From Malus domestica (Eukaryota > Streptophyta > Magnoliopsida > Rosales > Rosaceae): a stretch of DNA of 64,000 nucleotides. The notes under the pieces are model-generated. The model was not told the DNA's origin. It worked only from the letters and a program-made list of their open reading frames with translations, and searched no databases. Position numbers and translations under genes: made by a program. Positions within the stretch are counted from its first letter, which is position 1, and every line of letters begins with the position of its first letter. This document shows positions 45,701 through 57,900 of this stretch, piece by piece. The stretch spans positions 36,223,001 through 36,287,000 of the forward strand of contig NC_091671.1 of assembly GCF_042453785.1 (NCBI RefSeq). The letters run 5' to 3'.

Positions 45701-47265
45701 ACCTTAACTACTAGAGATTTTTCAGTGTGTCCGAAACATAGAGCAAAACACCATATGTCATTATATAATTGGAGAACCCTACAAAAAAAAAATCTCTTTA
45801 ATTATATAAATTATATAATAACATGTGGCGTACCAACGCTAAACTCTAGTACCACCCCCATATGTCATTACTAGCAAATGTGAGAACATCACCATCTTCA
45901 TCTTCTTCCGCGCATAGACGGCTTGGGAGAGCGAAAGATGCTACCCCAGATTTTAACAGTTTTTTCACCACAAGAGTAAAATTGACATGCAACCCACACC
46001 GCATCGATGAATGTTGACGCCTCCAACTTAGTCTGTAAATGTATAGACATGGTTGGAGATTTTCAATCATGACACACATTCTGAATCCAGTGTGGTTAGC
46101 CAGATCAATAATCTTCTTGATCGTTGGACAAAAAAAAACGTTTCTAAACAGAAAAACAAAAATCTAACTGCAACAGATGAAACTATGTAGCCAGAAGAAT
46201 GTCAGACTCGAACAATCACTATTGGCAAAACTATATATATCTCAAAGCAGCTGCTGACCCTCTATTTTTTTACAAACTCCGTTCTTATGACACAACTAAT
46301 TTTGACATATTTATGGAGTGAAACATTTGAAGAGAACTGACATAACATATAACCTACGTTATGTGAAGGTTGCAGAACTTAGTAGAGTGACGGCCTCATA
46401 GCACATTATGTATAGTTAGAAGTTAAACTACAGAGATTAGCGCATAAGTATCTCAGAATAATCAAAAGGGCAAGTTCAAAAGCGTGCTGCAAAATCCATG
46501 ACAGAACCGTATGAAACTACCAAGTTTAGTTTACTAATAGCTTTAAAGCATGCTTGTTGCTCACATACGTGGAGATGGTTTAAGGTCTAGCATCAAAACA
46601 ACTTCACAAATACAAAGTCCACAGACATATAATCGACATCTTCAAGAGTACAATGTATGACCGTCCAAAGGTTAATAACTAGAAGCATGCTTCTACGGGA
46701 TTGCCTGAACTCTTCTCTAGCTTTATTCACCGAACAACAAATGACGAATTAGCTTTGGCTTGACTTTCAAGGCGAAAACTCTACCTTCCTTACAAAGTCA
46801 AGGAACAAGTTCAACAGAGGAAGGGTGCAATGCATACTACTGCATGAATCAAACTATGGACTCCACAAAACTTGACACGAAAAAAGCCGAAAAGAATATA
46901 AAATCGAAAATTCATCCCCAATCTCCAATCTCAAGTTGATTTTGGTCACTAGGGCTCTTACATTATGCCGAGAATTATTCATATTCAGTATTTTATACAT
47001 GGAAAGATACAAATTCGTCCACTATTCGGCCATAAAATTCAACAAACAAGCTATTAAAGCTCGATCATTCTAACCAGAGTTCATCTGGAGGGCACATATA
47101 AACCTAAAATCTCAGACTAATTTGCCACAATCCGCGGCGAAATTCGAAAATCCAGCTCAAAAAACAGCAAGATTCCATATTAATGCAAAATTTCAAATCA
47201 GATTACTCAAATTGTTATTGTTTTACACACATTCATCAAGAATTTCAGAAACCAAAAACCTGAGA
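45701..47265. other. Intergenic DNA and probable 3' UTR of the small membrane protein gene
   Basis: A minus-strand frame of 77 codons at 45846-46079 is not recognised. The part nearest 47266 probably includes the 3' untranslated region of the minus-strand gene. Nothing else is supported. Confidence 0.4.
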
Positions 47266-47596
47266 TCACTCAAGGGCATTTGAGGCATTTTCGGGGAGCT
47301 GCTGCTGCTGCTGGTGTTGCTGTAAAGCCATGGACTTGCGCTGCATCTCGCGCCACTTGTTGATTCCAACCGTGCAAATAACTACACATAAAAAAAATAA
47401 AACAAAAATGGGCCAAAATTCAAATAAGAACACTTTCTCTCTCTAAAACAGGAAGAAGAACGATTTCTCTCTCTAGAAACCAAAGATTTGTTTAACCATG
47501 AAATCTGAAAGATTGTGACTTACAGCCGGCGCCGACGAAATAGAGGAGACGGAGGACCTTCGGAGCTGGTGGGCCCGCTATTTCTTCTCCACCCAT
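47266..47596 (-). CDS. Small single-pass membrane protein, 62 residues, two exons
   Basis: Exon 1 is 47596-47524 (MGGEEIAGPPAPKVLRLLYF ... GAG) and exon 2 is 47381-47266. The 142-base intron is GTAAGTC...TGTAG. Joining gives one frame with no gap: 189 nt, 62 residues plus TGA. A hydrophobic segment at residues 16-31 (LRLLYFVGAGFICTVG) is followed by a basic stretch (INKWREMQRK) and a glutamine run (QQHQQQQQ). That topology suggests a tail facing the cytosol or an organelle matrix. I recall similar short plant proteins annotated only as uncharacterised. No function is assigned. It is transcribed away from ALG2 across a 264-bp gap. Each exon is too short to stand out on its own, so support comes from splice sites and phase. 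Confidence 0.75.
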
Positions 47597-47860
47597 TTCT
47601 CTCCTTCGTCTTACAAACTCTCTCTCTCTCTTCCGTTCTGTGTTAGAGAAACAGGTAAAGACGACTGGTTTGGCCCGAAACTGTAACCGGGTCGGATCCT
47701 ATCGAACCAACCCACGTGCTTTTGTGAAATCCCACTTCATCATTACACATTTTGGGCCAGACCCGGCCCGTTTCGGCCCAATATTAGCAGAAAAGCTTCT
47801 CCTTTGAGACTTTGAATTAGACTCTGCAGATAATTGGGGAGAAAGAAGGAGCTGAAAGAA
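47597..47860. promoter_or_regulatory. Divergent promoter between the small membrane protein and ALG2
   Basis: The 264 bp between the two ATGs contain GGCCCA/TGGGCC motifs (47753-47758 and 47775-47780), typical of TCP-bound site II elements in housekeeping plant promoters. A CACGTG G-box core lies at 47713-47718. There is no clear TATA box for either gene. A pyrimidine tract (ctctctctctcttc) at about 47616-47632 probably lies in the minus-strand gene's leader. Confidence 0.6.
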
Positions 47861-50800
47861 ATGGCGGAGAAGAAAGGAGGCTCCAAGTTGAACGTTGCAA
47901 TCATCCATCCCGATCTGGGCATCGGTAACTTCCTCTTCTTCTCTTTTCTTTCCGTTGTTTTTGAAAACTGTGAAGGAGTTTTTGGGATTGAGTTTTTGTT
48001 GTGGTGAATGTGATGGGTAGGTGGAGCTGAAAGACTGATCGTCGACGCGGCTGTCGAACTTGCATCACATGGCCACAAAGTTCACGTTTTCACTTCCCAC
48101 CACGATAAAAATCGATGCTTTGAGGAGACCGTTTCTGGTGTGTGTGGCTTTCTCTACTTCAATTTATGCTTTTGATCAAATTGATAAGTACCAAATTTGG
48201 AATATCATATCATAAATAAATCAATTTTTCTTCAATAGTACGGACTAGTCAGTAGTACGAGAAATGAAAGGTCATGGTTGAATTGAGGAAACTTTATTTT
48301 TCTTACTTGCCAATGTAATGGATAAAAATCCGGACTATCCAGTAGTCGGAAATAGCGAAGACAAACCTTAAATAAATAAATAAAGGAAGTTGTAGAAAGG
48401 AGATTGTAATTTCTGTTTGTGAGTGTTAGTGGAAGATTTAGATGATGGCCCAATTTACATATAAGAGAAGAAAATAGTATGCATTGCTTTTAGGGAGAAA
48501 TAACGGTACACCAGGTAGTCTTGGTGTGTCTACTCTATGAGAAACATGGTTAAAAATACAGACCTGCCTGTTGAGGGTGTGAATCCGACATTGGTGAACT
48601 AAAGCCTTGCACAAGTGTTTTATCATCTCGGGCCTCTCCACCTATCGCCAATTGATTTTAGGTTGGATGTTCCTGTTCTAATATGGTAAATGGGGACTTC
48701 CTCAAATAGGTGACTACGTAGTTAGATGAATGTTAGGCCTTGGGGTTAGAAGATGGTTTACAACTTTACACGTTTCACTTCCTTTAGGTCCTTTGGGAAT
48801 GTATAGAAGTTGGAACAACATAACTTGTTTTCCTTTCTTTTGTTTTATTTTTTCTCAGCGTTGTGTTGAACAAATGTCTTTGGTTTTACAGGTATCTTTC
48901 CTGTTACTGTATATGGATCTTTCCTGCCCCGACATATATTCTATCGACTCCATGCTTTGTGTGCATATATACGGTGCCTTTTTGTTGCTCTCTGCATGCT
49001 GGTCATGTGGCCATCGTTTGATGTAATACTAGCAGATCAGGTTTCTGTTGTCATCCCACTACTGAAGCTTAAGAAGGCAACAAAGGTATTTGCACCTATT
49101 TCATACGAATTGTTATCTGGTAGCATCCAGTAGTATAGTTGTTTAATGCATTACATCTTCCTGTCCAGGTTTTGTTTTACTGTCATTTTCCAGATTTATT
49201 GTTGGCTCAACACACAACTCTTTTGAGGAGGATATATAGAAAACCCATAGACTTCATTGAAGAAATGACAACTGGTCTGATTCCATATCTCGGCTTTATG
49301 ACATTCCTCTATTTTTTTTCTTGTGCATTTTTCAGTGTTATTTTGTTGTGGATATACTACTATTTTTCACTAAATTTCCTTTTTCTTTTTGATAAATAAT
49401 GCTACAGGGATGGCACATAAGATTCTTGTTAACAGCAAATTTACAGCATCTATGTTTGCAAAGACATTTAAGCATCTTGCCGCACGAGGGATTCAGCCAG
49501 CTGTTCTTTATCCAGCTGTCAATGTGAATCAGTTTAATGAACCCGCCAATTCTTACAGGTAATGAACATGTTCGTATATCTGCTGGTGTCTTTTGGTTTT
49601 ACTTTTAGGGTGCCTGTATGATTCTTTATCTAACCATAACTTTGAAGATTTTCTTCTCTGAATTTCATCTGGTAGTTTGCTGTTGTTTTTCCTGCTTTGG
49701 TTTTTTCATTCCAGGCTAAATTTTCTGTCTATCAATCGTTTTGAGAGGAAAAAGAATATAGACTTGGCAATTTCAGCTTTTGCTTTGCTCCGTACCCTTG
49801 AAGGGGATGTCCTTCAAGGTCCTGATCTGGCTGAAGCTTCCTTGACAATTGCAGGCAAGTTCCGACTTGTTATCTCCCTACTAATCTTAATGATTCTATA
49901 GGATATGCGTGTTCCTTCATTACCTTATGTTTCTGTTGAAAGACTGTTTCCATTTTTGTTTGGCTCTCAATAACCAAGTGGAAGCATGCAGGAATCATCT
50001 GGTTGTGTGGTTAAGCTTTCCCTTAGTTCATTTGCGTGTTGGGAGCTTTACAGTATCATGTGCCCTTTATAAGCAGTTTTGTAAGCTTGTCTGACGTATA
50101 GCCAATTCAGAACCCTGTATTGGGTGTTCAAATTTTCCTTTGTTATTTGCGAAATATTTGTGCGTCATTTTGCATGATATATATGAAAAATGTATAAAGA
50201 TGTCAAAATTTAAATAACAATGGCCATGATGACGTATAACTTGTAGATAAATAGGGTGATAACTGTGTAAAAGACTGCAGTGACTTGGTATTTGGTGAGC
50301 TGAAATGAATTTAGATTGATTGGAGGATTACATACTCGTTTGACCTCTCAAAAGTTATTCCTCAGGGTTCCAAGTGTCATAGTTTTAGCAATTCTATGTT
50401 TAACTTAAACAATAGTTTCTGACCGTGTTAGTCTAAACATTTTAAATATTAAATATTGTCTTAAATTAAAAGTTAGGTCATATTGGGGACTCGTATGTGT
50501 TCGTCAGTCGAGGTTTGTATGGGGTTGCCTTTTACCTATTGTGGATGCTAGGTAAACAACCATATCTACATTGGATTTCTATTTGAGCTAGCAGGACAAG
50601 TAATGCTGGGTCCTTAGGTTCAGTTTACCCTGGTCAACCCTTGCCTGGGCCGTGTTCCAAGAGGAATCAATTCTGCTTCAATGCTTTACTGGTTGGCTTT
50701 AATTTGACATTGATATACTCATGTATCATTCCTTAATTGATTGGTAGTGCTGCATAACTTCTGCACATATGGGAATGATAAATGTAATACGTGTCTGATG

Positions 50801-51344
50801 TTTTAGGTGGCTTTGATAATCGTCTGAGAGAAAATGTTGAGTACTTAGAGGAGCTCAGAAGCCTAGCAGAAAGGGAAGGAGTGTCCAGTCAAGTTAACTT
50901 CATCACCTCTTGCTCGACAGCAGAAAGAAATGCACTTCTCTCCCAATGCCTATGCGTCCTTTATACGCCAAAGGTAAAAATTACATAATTTTGTTCCCTT
51001 GATCGGATAATGGGGAAAATGAAATTAATATGAGAGATTCAAAAATGCAGGATGAACACTTTGGCATTGTACCTCTGGAGGCAATGGCTGCTCATAAACC
51101 TGTTATTGCGTGCAACAGTGGGGGCCCTGTAGAGACAGTTAAGAATGGTGAAACGGGATTTCTGTGCGACTGTAACCCAAGAGAGTTCTCCTTGGCTATG
51201 GCTAAACTCATAAAAGACCCGCAGATGGCTCAGAGAATGGGTATAGAAGCACGACGGCACGTCACAGAGTCATTCTCTACGAAAATATTTGGTCAGCACT
51301 TGAATCAATACATTGCTGATGTTGCTCGGACGAAAAGGGACTGA
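47861..51344 (+). CDS. ALG2: Alpha-1,3/1,6-mannosyltransferase ALG2, 8 exons, 410 residues
   Basis: Exons: 47861-47924, 48021-48137, 48892-49085, 49169-49274, 49408-49558, 49715-49854, 50807-50973, 51051-51344; total 1233 nt with every junction in phase. ALG2 adds the second and third mannoses to the dolichol-linked N-glycan precursor on the cytosolic face of the ER, using GDP-mannose. The N-terminus has the GT4 glycine loop ([20 protein letters not shown]). The middle has [10 protein letters not shown] and [16 protein letters not shown]. The C-terminus carries the EX7E motif in [20 protein letters not shown] and [16 protein letters not shown]. Hydrophobic residues near 75-100 ([15 protein letters not shown]) fit membrane association. 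Length matches plant ALG2 (about 400). Intron 6 uses a GC donor (GCAG then GCAAGT). Intron 2 (754 bp) holds a decayed repeat near 48500-48670. Confidence 0.95.
49855..50806 (+). other. GC-AG intron 6 of ALG2
   Basis: The donor reads GCAG|GCAAGT and the acceptor TTTTAG|GTGG. Only this donor joins ...LTIAG to [11 protein letters not shown] in frame. The nearby GT (CAAGTT) would shift the frame. Confidence 0.85.
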
Positions 51345-51923
51345 AGAGGGAATTAACATAGTACGATACGGAAGACTGCATGACTAAGTAGTGTTAATGA
51401 CTCATCGAACTTTAATTATTCATCGTTTTCGAGCTTTTAGTAAGTTACAGAAGAGAAACTTTAGATTTTGTATGCTTAGTTCCTCTACATATATATTGTC
51501 CTACTCTCTCCAGTAGGGATATTCTTAAATGACAATACAATCAGTGGCAATATAGCTTCCGATATCGCATCATTGTTAATAATGTCCGGCGGGCATCGAT
51601 CTTCTTGTCGGCCTTGAAGTAGGCAACAAATCACAAGGGAGATTTTTGGGGCACTTTGCTAATCGCTCTTTTCTTTCGTTATGCTTGCCTAATCCTTCAT
51701 TACCGTCGTTGTTTTCGTTTAAATAAGAAAACTCGTGAAAGGGACAGATTTGGCCAAAATCATGAATAAAATCCCATGTACCTCTACTTCAACAATCAAA
51801 CGTCGATGCTAACAGGTTCAGACGTATTACTTTGATACAACAAAGCCTAAGATATTACATCACCTGATCAAATCTCAGGCACTGGGGTATCTATTGCACG
51901 TAAAATACAACACGCATACAAGA
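51345..51923. other. Convergent 3' ends of ALG2 and APC6
   Basis: The two genes face each other with 579 bases between stop codons. This stretch must hold both 3' untranslated regions. No other feature is seen. Confidence 0.5.
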
Positions 51924-54900
51924 CTAAACGCGTTCATCAAACGTAATTAAGCCTAGAAATTCAGTTCTGGAGTCCACACCACGACGGCTATCATCTACTA
52001 AAGCCAAGCTTAACATTTCGGTGCAGAACTGATCGTCTGGTTTTAGCCATAGAGCCTGCACGGACACAACAAAAGAAACGTAATCATACCTCTGTCATAA
52101 TCATACCATCTTCCTGCCATTACAAGCAATCTCATGCTAACACTATGAGCATCTAAAAAGATATTCCAGGTGCATCGAAAGTGTGTTTGGGCACGAAGGC
52201 ATCCTGCAGAAATTTTAATGGATCCATGTACGACCAAGAATTTAAACCTTTTCATCAGTCATGCAGTACAACATAAAGAATCATCAGCCTCACAATCAGT
52301 AGAGAGAGAGAGAGAGAGAACAGTTACTCACCTTATGATAGAATGAAATTGCTGCATTAAGATTATCCTGCACAGCAGCGAAAACGAGAGCATAAAAAAC
52401 AATAACACTAAGTACTGTCATCATACTGGATGGGGATGAAAGACACATGCACTCAATTTTTAGAAGTTTCGGTGTCTGGACACAAGATTCTAAGTGATAC
52501 TAACATTGTCCAGGCAAGAATAGATCAATTTCATTGTTTTAGAGTTGAATAACGTGTTTATTTACCCATCCAAGTTTCTACGTTTCCAGCATACCTCACT
52601 AAACATTTGAGAAACATTTCAAAACAAGAGAATGCAACAAGCATATTATCTGCCGATTAATTTTAAAATTTTCTTCTCTCCAAACGTGAAGCTTCTCTAT
52701 CCACATATGACAGGGAGATATTGAAACTGACCACACATCCAGAACATCATGCATGTAACTACAAAAATGAGTGTTTATTGGTAGAACAGTCTGCATTAAG
52801 TACACAACTAAAGAAAGTTGAGGTTCCACCATAAAACCAACAGAGTATATGGTGAGTAGCCCAACTCCTTATAAGCCCTTGTATGGTTTGATCCCTCACC
52901 GATGTGGGACTTTGTTCTCACATTATTACACGCCCCCTCACGTGTGGCGAATTTTCAAGCCTAACACGTGGACAACACAAACAGGGTGACGTGGAGCATG
53001 TGTGGCCGTTGAGCTTCACACGTGGGACAACCTGAGAAAGTTGGGGTTCCACCATAAAACCAATTGGCTAAATTATATGGGGAGTAGCCCAACTCCTTAT
53101 AAGCCCTTGCAGGGTTTGATCCCTCACCGATGTGGGAATTTGCCCTCACATTCTCACAACAACCTTTTATCAGTGGAAATTATTCATTATATCAAATCGG
53201 AAGCCCTTGCTAATATTTATGCATTCACAGATTCCAAGTTTTTAACACATTTCAAGAACAAGAAGCAATGCCCAGAAAAACGAGCAATAAATACAATTCT
53301 TCTCTTAAAAATTAAAATACATAAAGTAATTTATAACTTTAGATACCTGCAAATGGTAAGCATATGCAAGACCTGCATAAGTACTCACGCTTCTTGTCGA
53401 CAATGCAAGCGCTTTCTCATAGTATTTAATAGCTTCATCATACATCCTGAGACAGAGTAGAATTATCTAGTTAGACTAGAGGAAATATTAGTTTTACATA
53501 TAAAGACTTAAACCATAGGCATCAATAAGAAGAGAGAAACTGAAGAGGAAAACAAATTCCGCTATATCAAAAAACTACAAAGAAATAAAACTTCCAGAGA
53601 ACATTCTCTCATCCCCACAAATCAAGGGTACCAAAGTCTCCTAGAAAAAAATAAAAAATTCAGGATGAAAGAAGTACAGACACTGCTAACAAACAAAATG
53701 CTAGAAATTCTGATCAAATAAATAACGTACTTCAGTTTTCTGTACGCATGAGCAAGATTAACCACAGTTGGTTCCCACATTTCACCCAAAGGGGAAGGAA
53801 TTTGAGCCAAAGTTTTCTCAAACCACCACACAGCTTTAGTATACCTGTATGAAAAGAGAGATGTTCATAAAAATCACATAGTACAAATCGGAGAGGTGTG
53901 GCTGAAAAGAAAATTTGTGACAAATGGCCAGCAATTAGAACAGACAAAAAAGGAAATAAAACATGCAAATGATTTGATTATACGACCTAATAGTCCACAT
54001 AAATTACAGAATACAAATACAATTTCCATAATCTTAATGCAGTAGCAACTTCATATGAGCCAATTAATAATCATACAGCATGAGGACCACAAATGTTAAA
54101 TTTCTCAAGTTATATGACACTGTGAGTCAACATTATTTCCCTCTCTTCAAATTATTACCAACTACTTCCCCTTCTGGTAACTTGTTTGGGAAAATTAGAG
54201 TCAATTATCAAGCAGATTTAATTAGCATCCTTCGTTTAGTTGTCAATCCATCATAAGACCACTTTGAAATTGATTAAAGGATTCGACCCCAACAAAAAAC
54301 ATTGTAGATATGATAAAACAAAATAAAAATAAATAAAACCCTACTAACTACAATCATTCTGCACTCTGCAATTTAAGAGAACAAATATGGATGTGAGAAA
54401 AACGAAGCACTAGTCCACCAGATAAATATACCACATTGGGCCAGTTAAATACTTATACATGTAAAGTTGCCCAAACCGACTGTTATAGAATGGTAGAGTT
54501 AATATTTTGTGATTCAATATACATATCATTTGAGAAAATTGTGCATGTACGATCCTTACTTATAAACCACTAGAAATAAATGGTCAGCCTTTTCAAATGT
54601 CATTACAAACTTATCTTATATTCATTATTTAAGGTTGCATTTCTCATGACACAGTAACAGTACTTACTCCTTCAAATGATAAGCAACAACACCAAGTTCA
54701 TTGTATACTAGTGGATCTGATGGGCAAGTAGTCTTCGCCTGCATAAGAAACTACAGAAGCAAAGAGGCTTATATCAGTATTTTTATTGTAAGATAAAGAG
54801 TTACAAATGAAACTACCCGGTCACAGAATCCGTTATTGTCAGGTGGGAACGTACATGGGAAATGTATTAAGGGCTACAAATCGATGGAGAGGATACTTCT

Positions 54901-57900
54901 ATTCTCGTATCAATCTAACACATCTGGGCAACAATGTTATACTTTTTCATTCTAATCAATTTTTTGACAAGTGGACTGGACATCAATTCAAAGAAGGAAC
55001 ACAGTTTGTTGTCATCGTTCCAAAGTGGTAAGCCAGTGACATCAGAATAATGCAATGAATACGTAAAATATATATTAGAAGCTGAAAGTTTAGATTAAAA
55101 TTTAAATTTTTAAAGACTAAACTGAAAGTTCAAGGAAGCTAAAAACAATAATTAATTAAGAACAGTAGTCCCTTCACACATCCTTCACATGTAAAGTTCT
55201 CCTTTCTTTACAATTTCATTTTTTCTTCAAGTGCAGGTGCTTATGACAAAGCAAACTCCTCTTGGAGTTATCCACTTCTCATACTGCCCATCATGCTCTC
55301 AAACTTTTATAGATTAATCTTTTAATGTAAAGAGTTGTTTGTGACTTAAGAAAATGTAGGAAGTCATGAGGTAAATATGCCATTCAGGGTTTTCCTTGTA
55401 TGATTGGTATAGATGAGGATTATTTCACATTTCTGAACACCAAGATCACAAACAGCAATCTGTAAGTAGTTTACAGAACTCTATTTTACCTGCTCGGCAA
55501 GCTTAAAACTATGGGTTCGCATGTACTCCATCCCAATGTATAAAGTTGGTAAATGACACCTGGAATAAGAGAATATCAAGACCTGTAAAACACAATTCAT
55601 ATATAATAAGAGAAATTAAACTACGGACTATAGGACATAAGAGACAAACTAATGATAATACTCCAAGTAAGATCATTAGAAATTCATTTTGAAGTTTTCC
55701 AATTCTCAAGACCTAAGATTTTGCTGTGTCCTTGACTTTTTCTTATTATACCTTTATACTCTGACACCATTAACCACTGCACACAGGTAGGTGATGGTTC
55801 TTACCATAATTTTATTATTTGATAAAAAACAGAAGCTTTATGTGCCCTACCATATCACCTTCAATCAAACTAATGGAAAATATCAAGCACAAAAAATTGA
55901 AGGTTCTACCAAATTTGTGCTTTGTTTCAGTTAAATGACTTTAGTTCCTATTAATTATACTAATCTCTAAAATTTGCCTAAATAACATGATCATATCTTC
56001 TTCCTGGTATTCTCAAGTGGCAGAAGGAAAACAAAATTCAAGGTAATGGTCAATGTAAGATACTGAGAGAGATACATAATTACCCTGGAAACAAACGAGC
56101 AGCAGTGCGGTAAGCCGACATGGCCTGATCACCCTCTTCTTTAGCAGCATATGCGTTCCCATATCCAATCCAAGCAGGTGGAAAGGTCCCATCTAGACTG
56201 GTAGCCTTGCTACAGTGAAGAACAAACCCAAAAGAAATCGGTAAGGATTCAAGATTGAAACATACAAAGCAACAATAACCCCTCCTTTTCAACTGCTATC
56301 ACTTCAAATGATCTTTTTTTTCTTTTTTTTTTTTTTTTTTTGGTATATTAGGGACAGATTGTTTTTCCAAATGCTTTTCACCAAATGAGGGAGGAAGCAG
56401 GGGCAAGCAGCACTAAATCAAATCCAAACCAGGACTGGTCCAAACTTTCAACCTAAAAAGGATCTATTAATATATGAGTAATACAAAGCAATGTAACATA
56501 AGTACATTTAAAATTATCAATGTGGTAACAACTGATGCAAGGTTGAATAAGGTTATGAGCCTAACTACAGCACAATCCCTATATAATCCAGAAGAATTCA
56601 CATTAAATAATCTAAAGCATCCAGTATGATGTGAAGGCCATTTATCAGGCAACAAGGACATTCACCTCAAACAAAACAGAAATATCAGGGAAGCTGAGGA
56701 AAAAGAATGCTCATAACCTATCTTCTTATATACACAGCATAACTGCAGAATAAACTTCAAAGCATAAACACAAAATAACTGTCATAATCAAAAGGATCTC
56801 AAACCAATAATGCAGAAATTGAAAGCTCTAAGTCAACATGGGGCAAATAAGGCAACTCAAAATAAATTACATGTATACACTTCATTTAACAGCATTACCA
56901 ATTGTGATGGAGTTACCTGAAATAACGGTGCGACTCAACATACTTTTTGATACAATAATAGTAACAACCAACAGCAAACCATGATAAAGCCCTGCAAATA
57001 GAATACACCTGATAAAGTACTGAACTAAATGAATCACAAAAGCAACAAAACACAAGAAAATTCAAAGTCCGTCTTTCTTTTGGCATCTCAAATCATAGTT
57101 ACAAGATCCCCCAAAACCCCTGGAAACCGCAATCCATATCCCATGTTTGTCTCATGGGTATTCCCAGTAATGGTAGTATATGCATAAGTATTTATGGATG
57201 TACTTTCAATTTTCAAATTGTACAGTAGTGACTCGAGTAATATGGTTTTCAACCACTCACTTTTGAGGATAGTCCTTCACTAGATTGCATGCCATAAGAT
57301 AGAGCTCATTCGAATGCCCAAGCTCCATAGCAGCTGCTAGATGCACCAACGTACTTTTCAGATGGAAAGGATCTTTTTCGAGTAGTCTGTTGAATCACGA
57401 ATAAAACACAGATAAATTTTGGGGGGAAATAAAAACTCAAATGTAGGTCTTTTCGTATTTCGCTTCCAAACCAGTTCCCAACTTACACGGAAGTTAGCTC
57501 AAAGCATTTTTGATATTCACCGCACTGATGATAGTATTCAGCTTTGCAGGCTAGAAGGTCGGTGTTGGTTTTCAGAGTACAAATGAAGGATTGCTCAGTG
57601 TTACTACTACAACTTTCTTCCTCAAGTTCTCTGAATTTTGCTTCTACAACATTTTCTTTGTCATACTGGAAAACACAAAAAGGAGGACTGATGAGAACAC
57701 AGCAAAAGATATTGTTATATGATGTTTTGTACAGTAATATTTATTAAAAGGGTAAAAATTGTTTGGATGTAAGACGTCTTCTCTATGTTCGACACTTAAA
57801 GGGTGACATATTGAAATGCATTTCGATTTACCTTTTTAATTAAACATGAGTAGAATGACGAGAGCCATCCATCTTCAGGACCAAATTGTAATGATGAAAG

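Noticed and set aside
45846..46079. 77-codon minus-strand frame
   Set aside because: I do not recognise the sequence; there is no splice structure, promoter or repeat support. It could be a gene relic, but nothing shows it.
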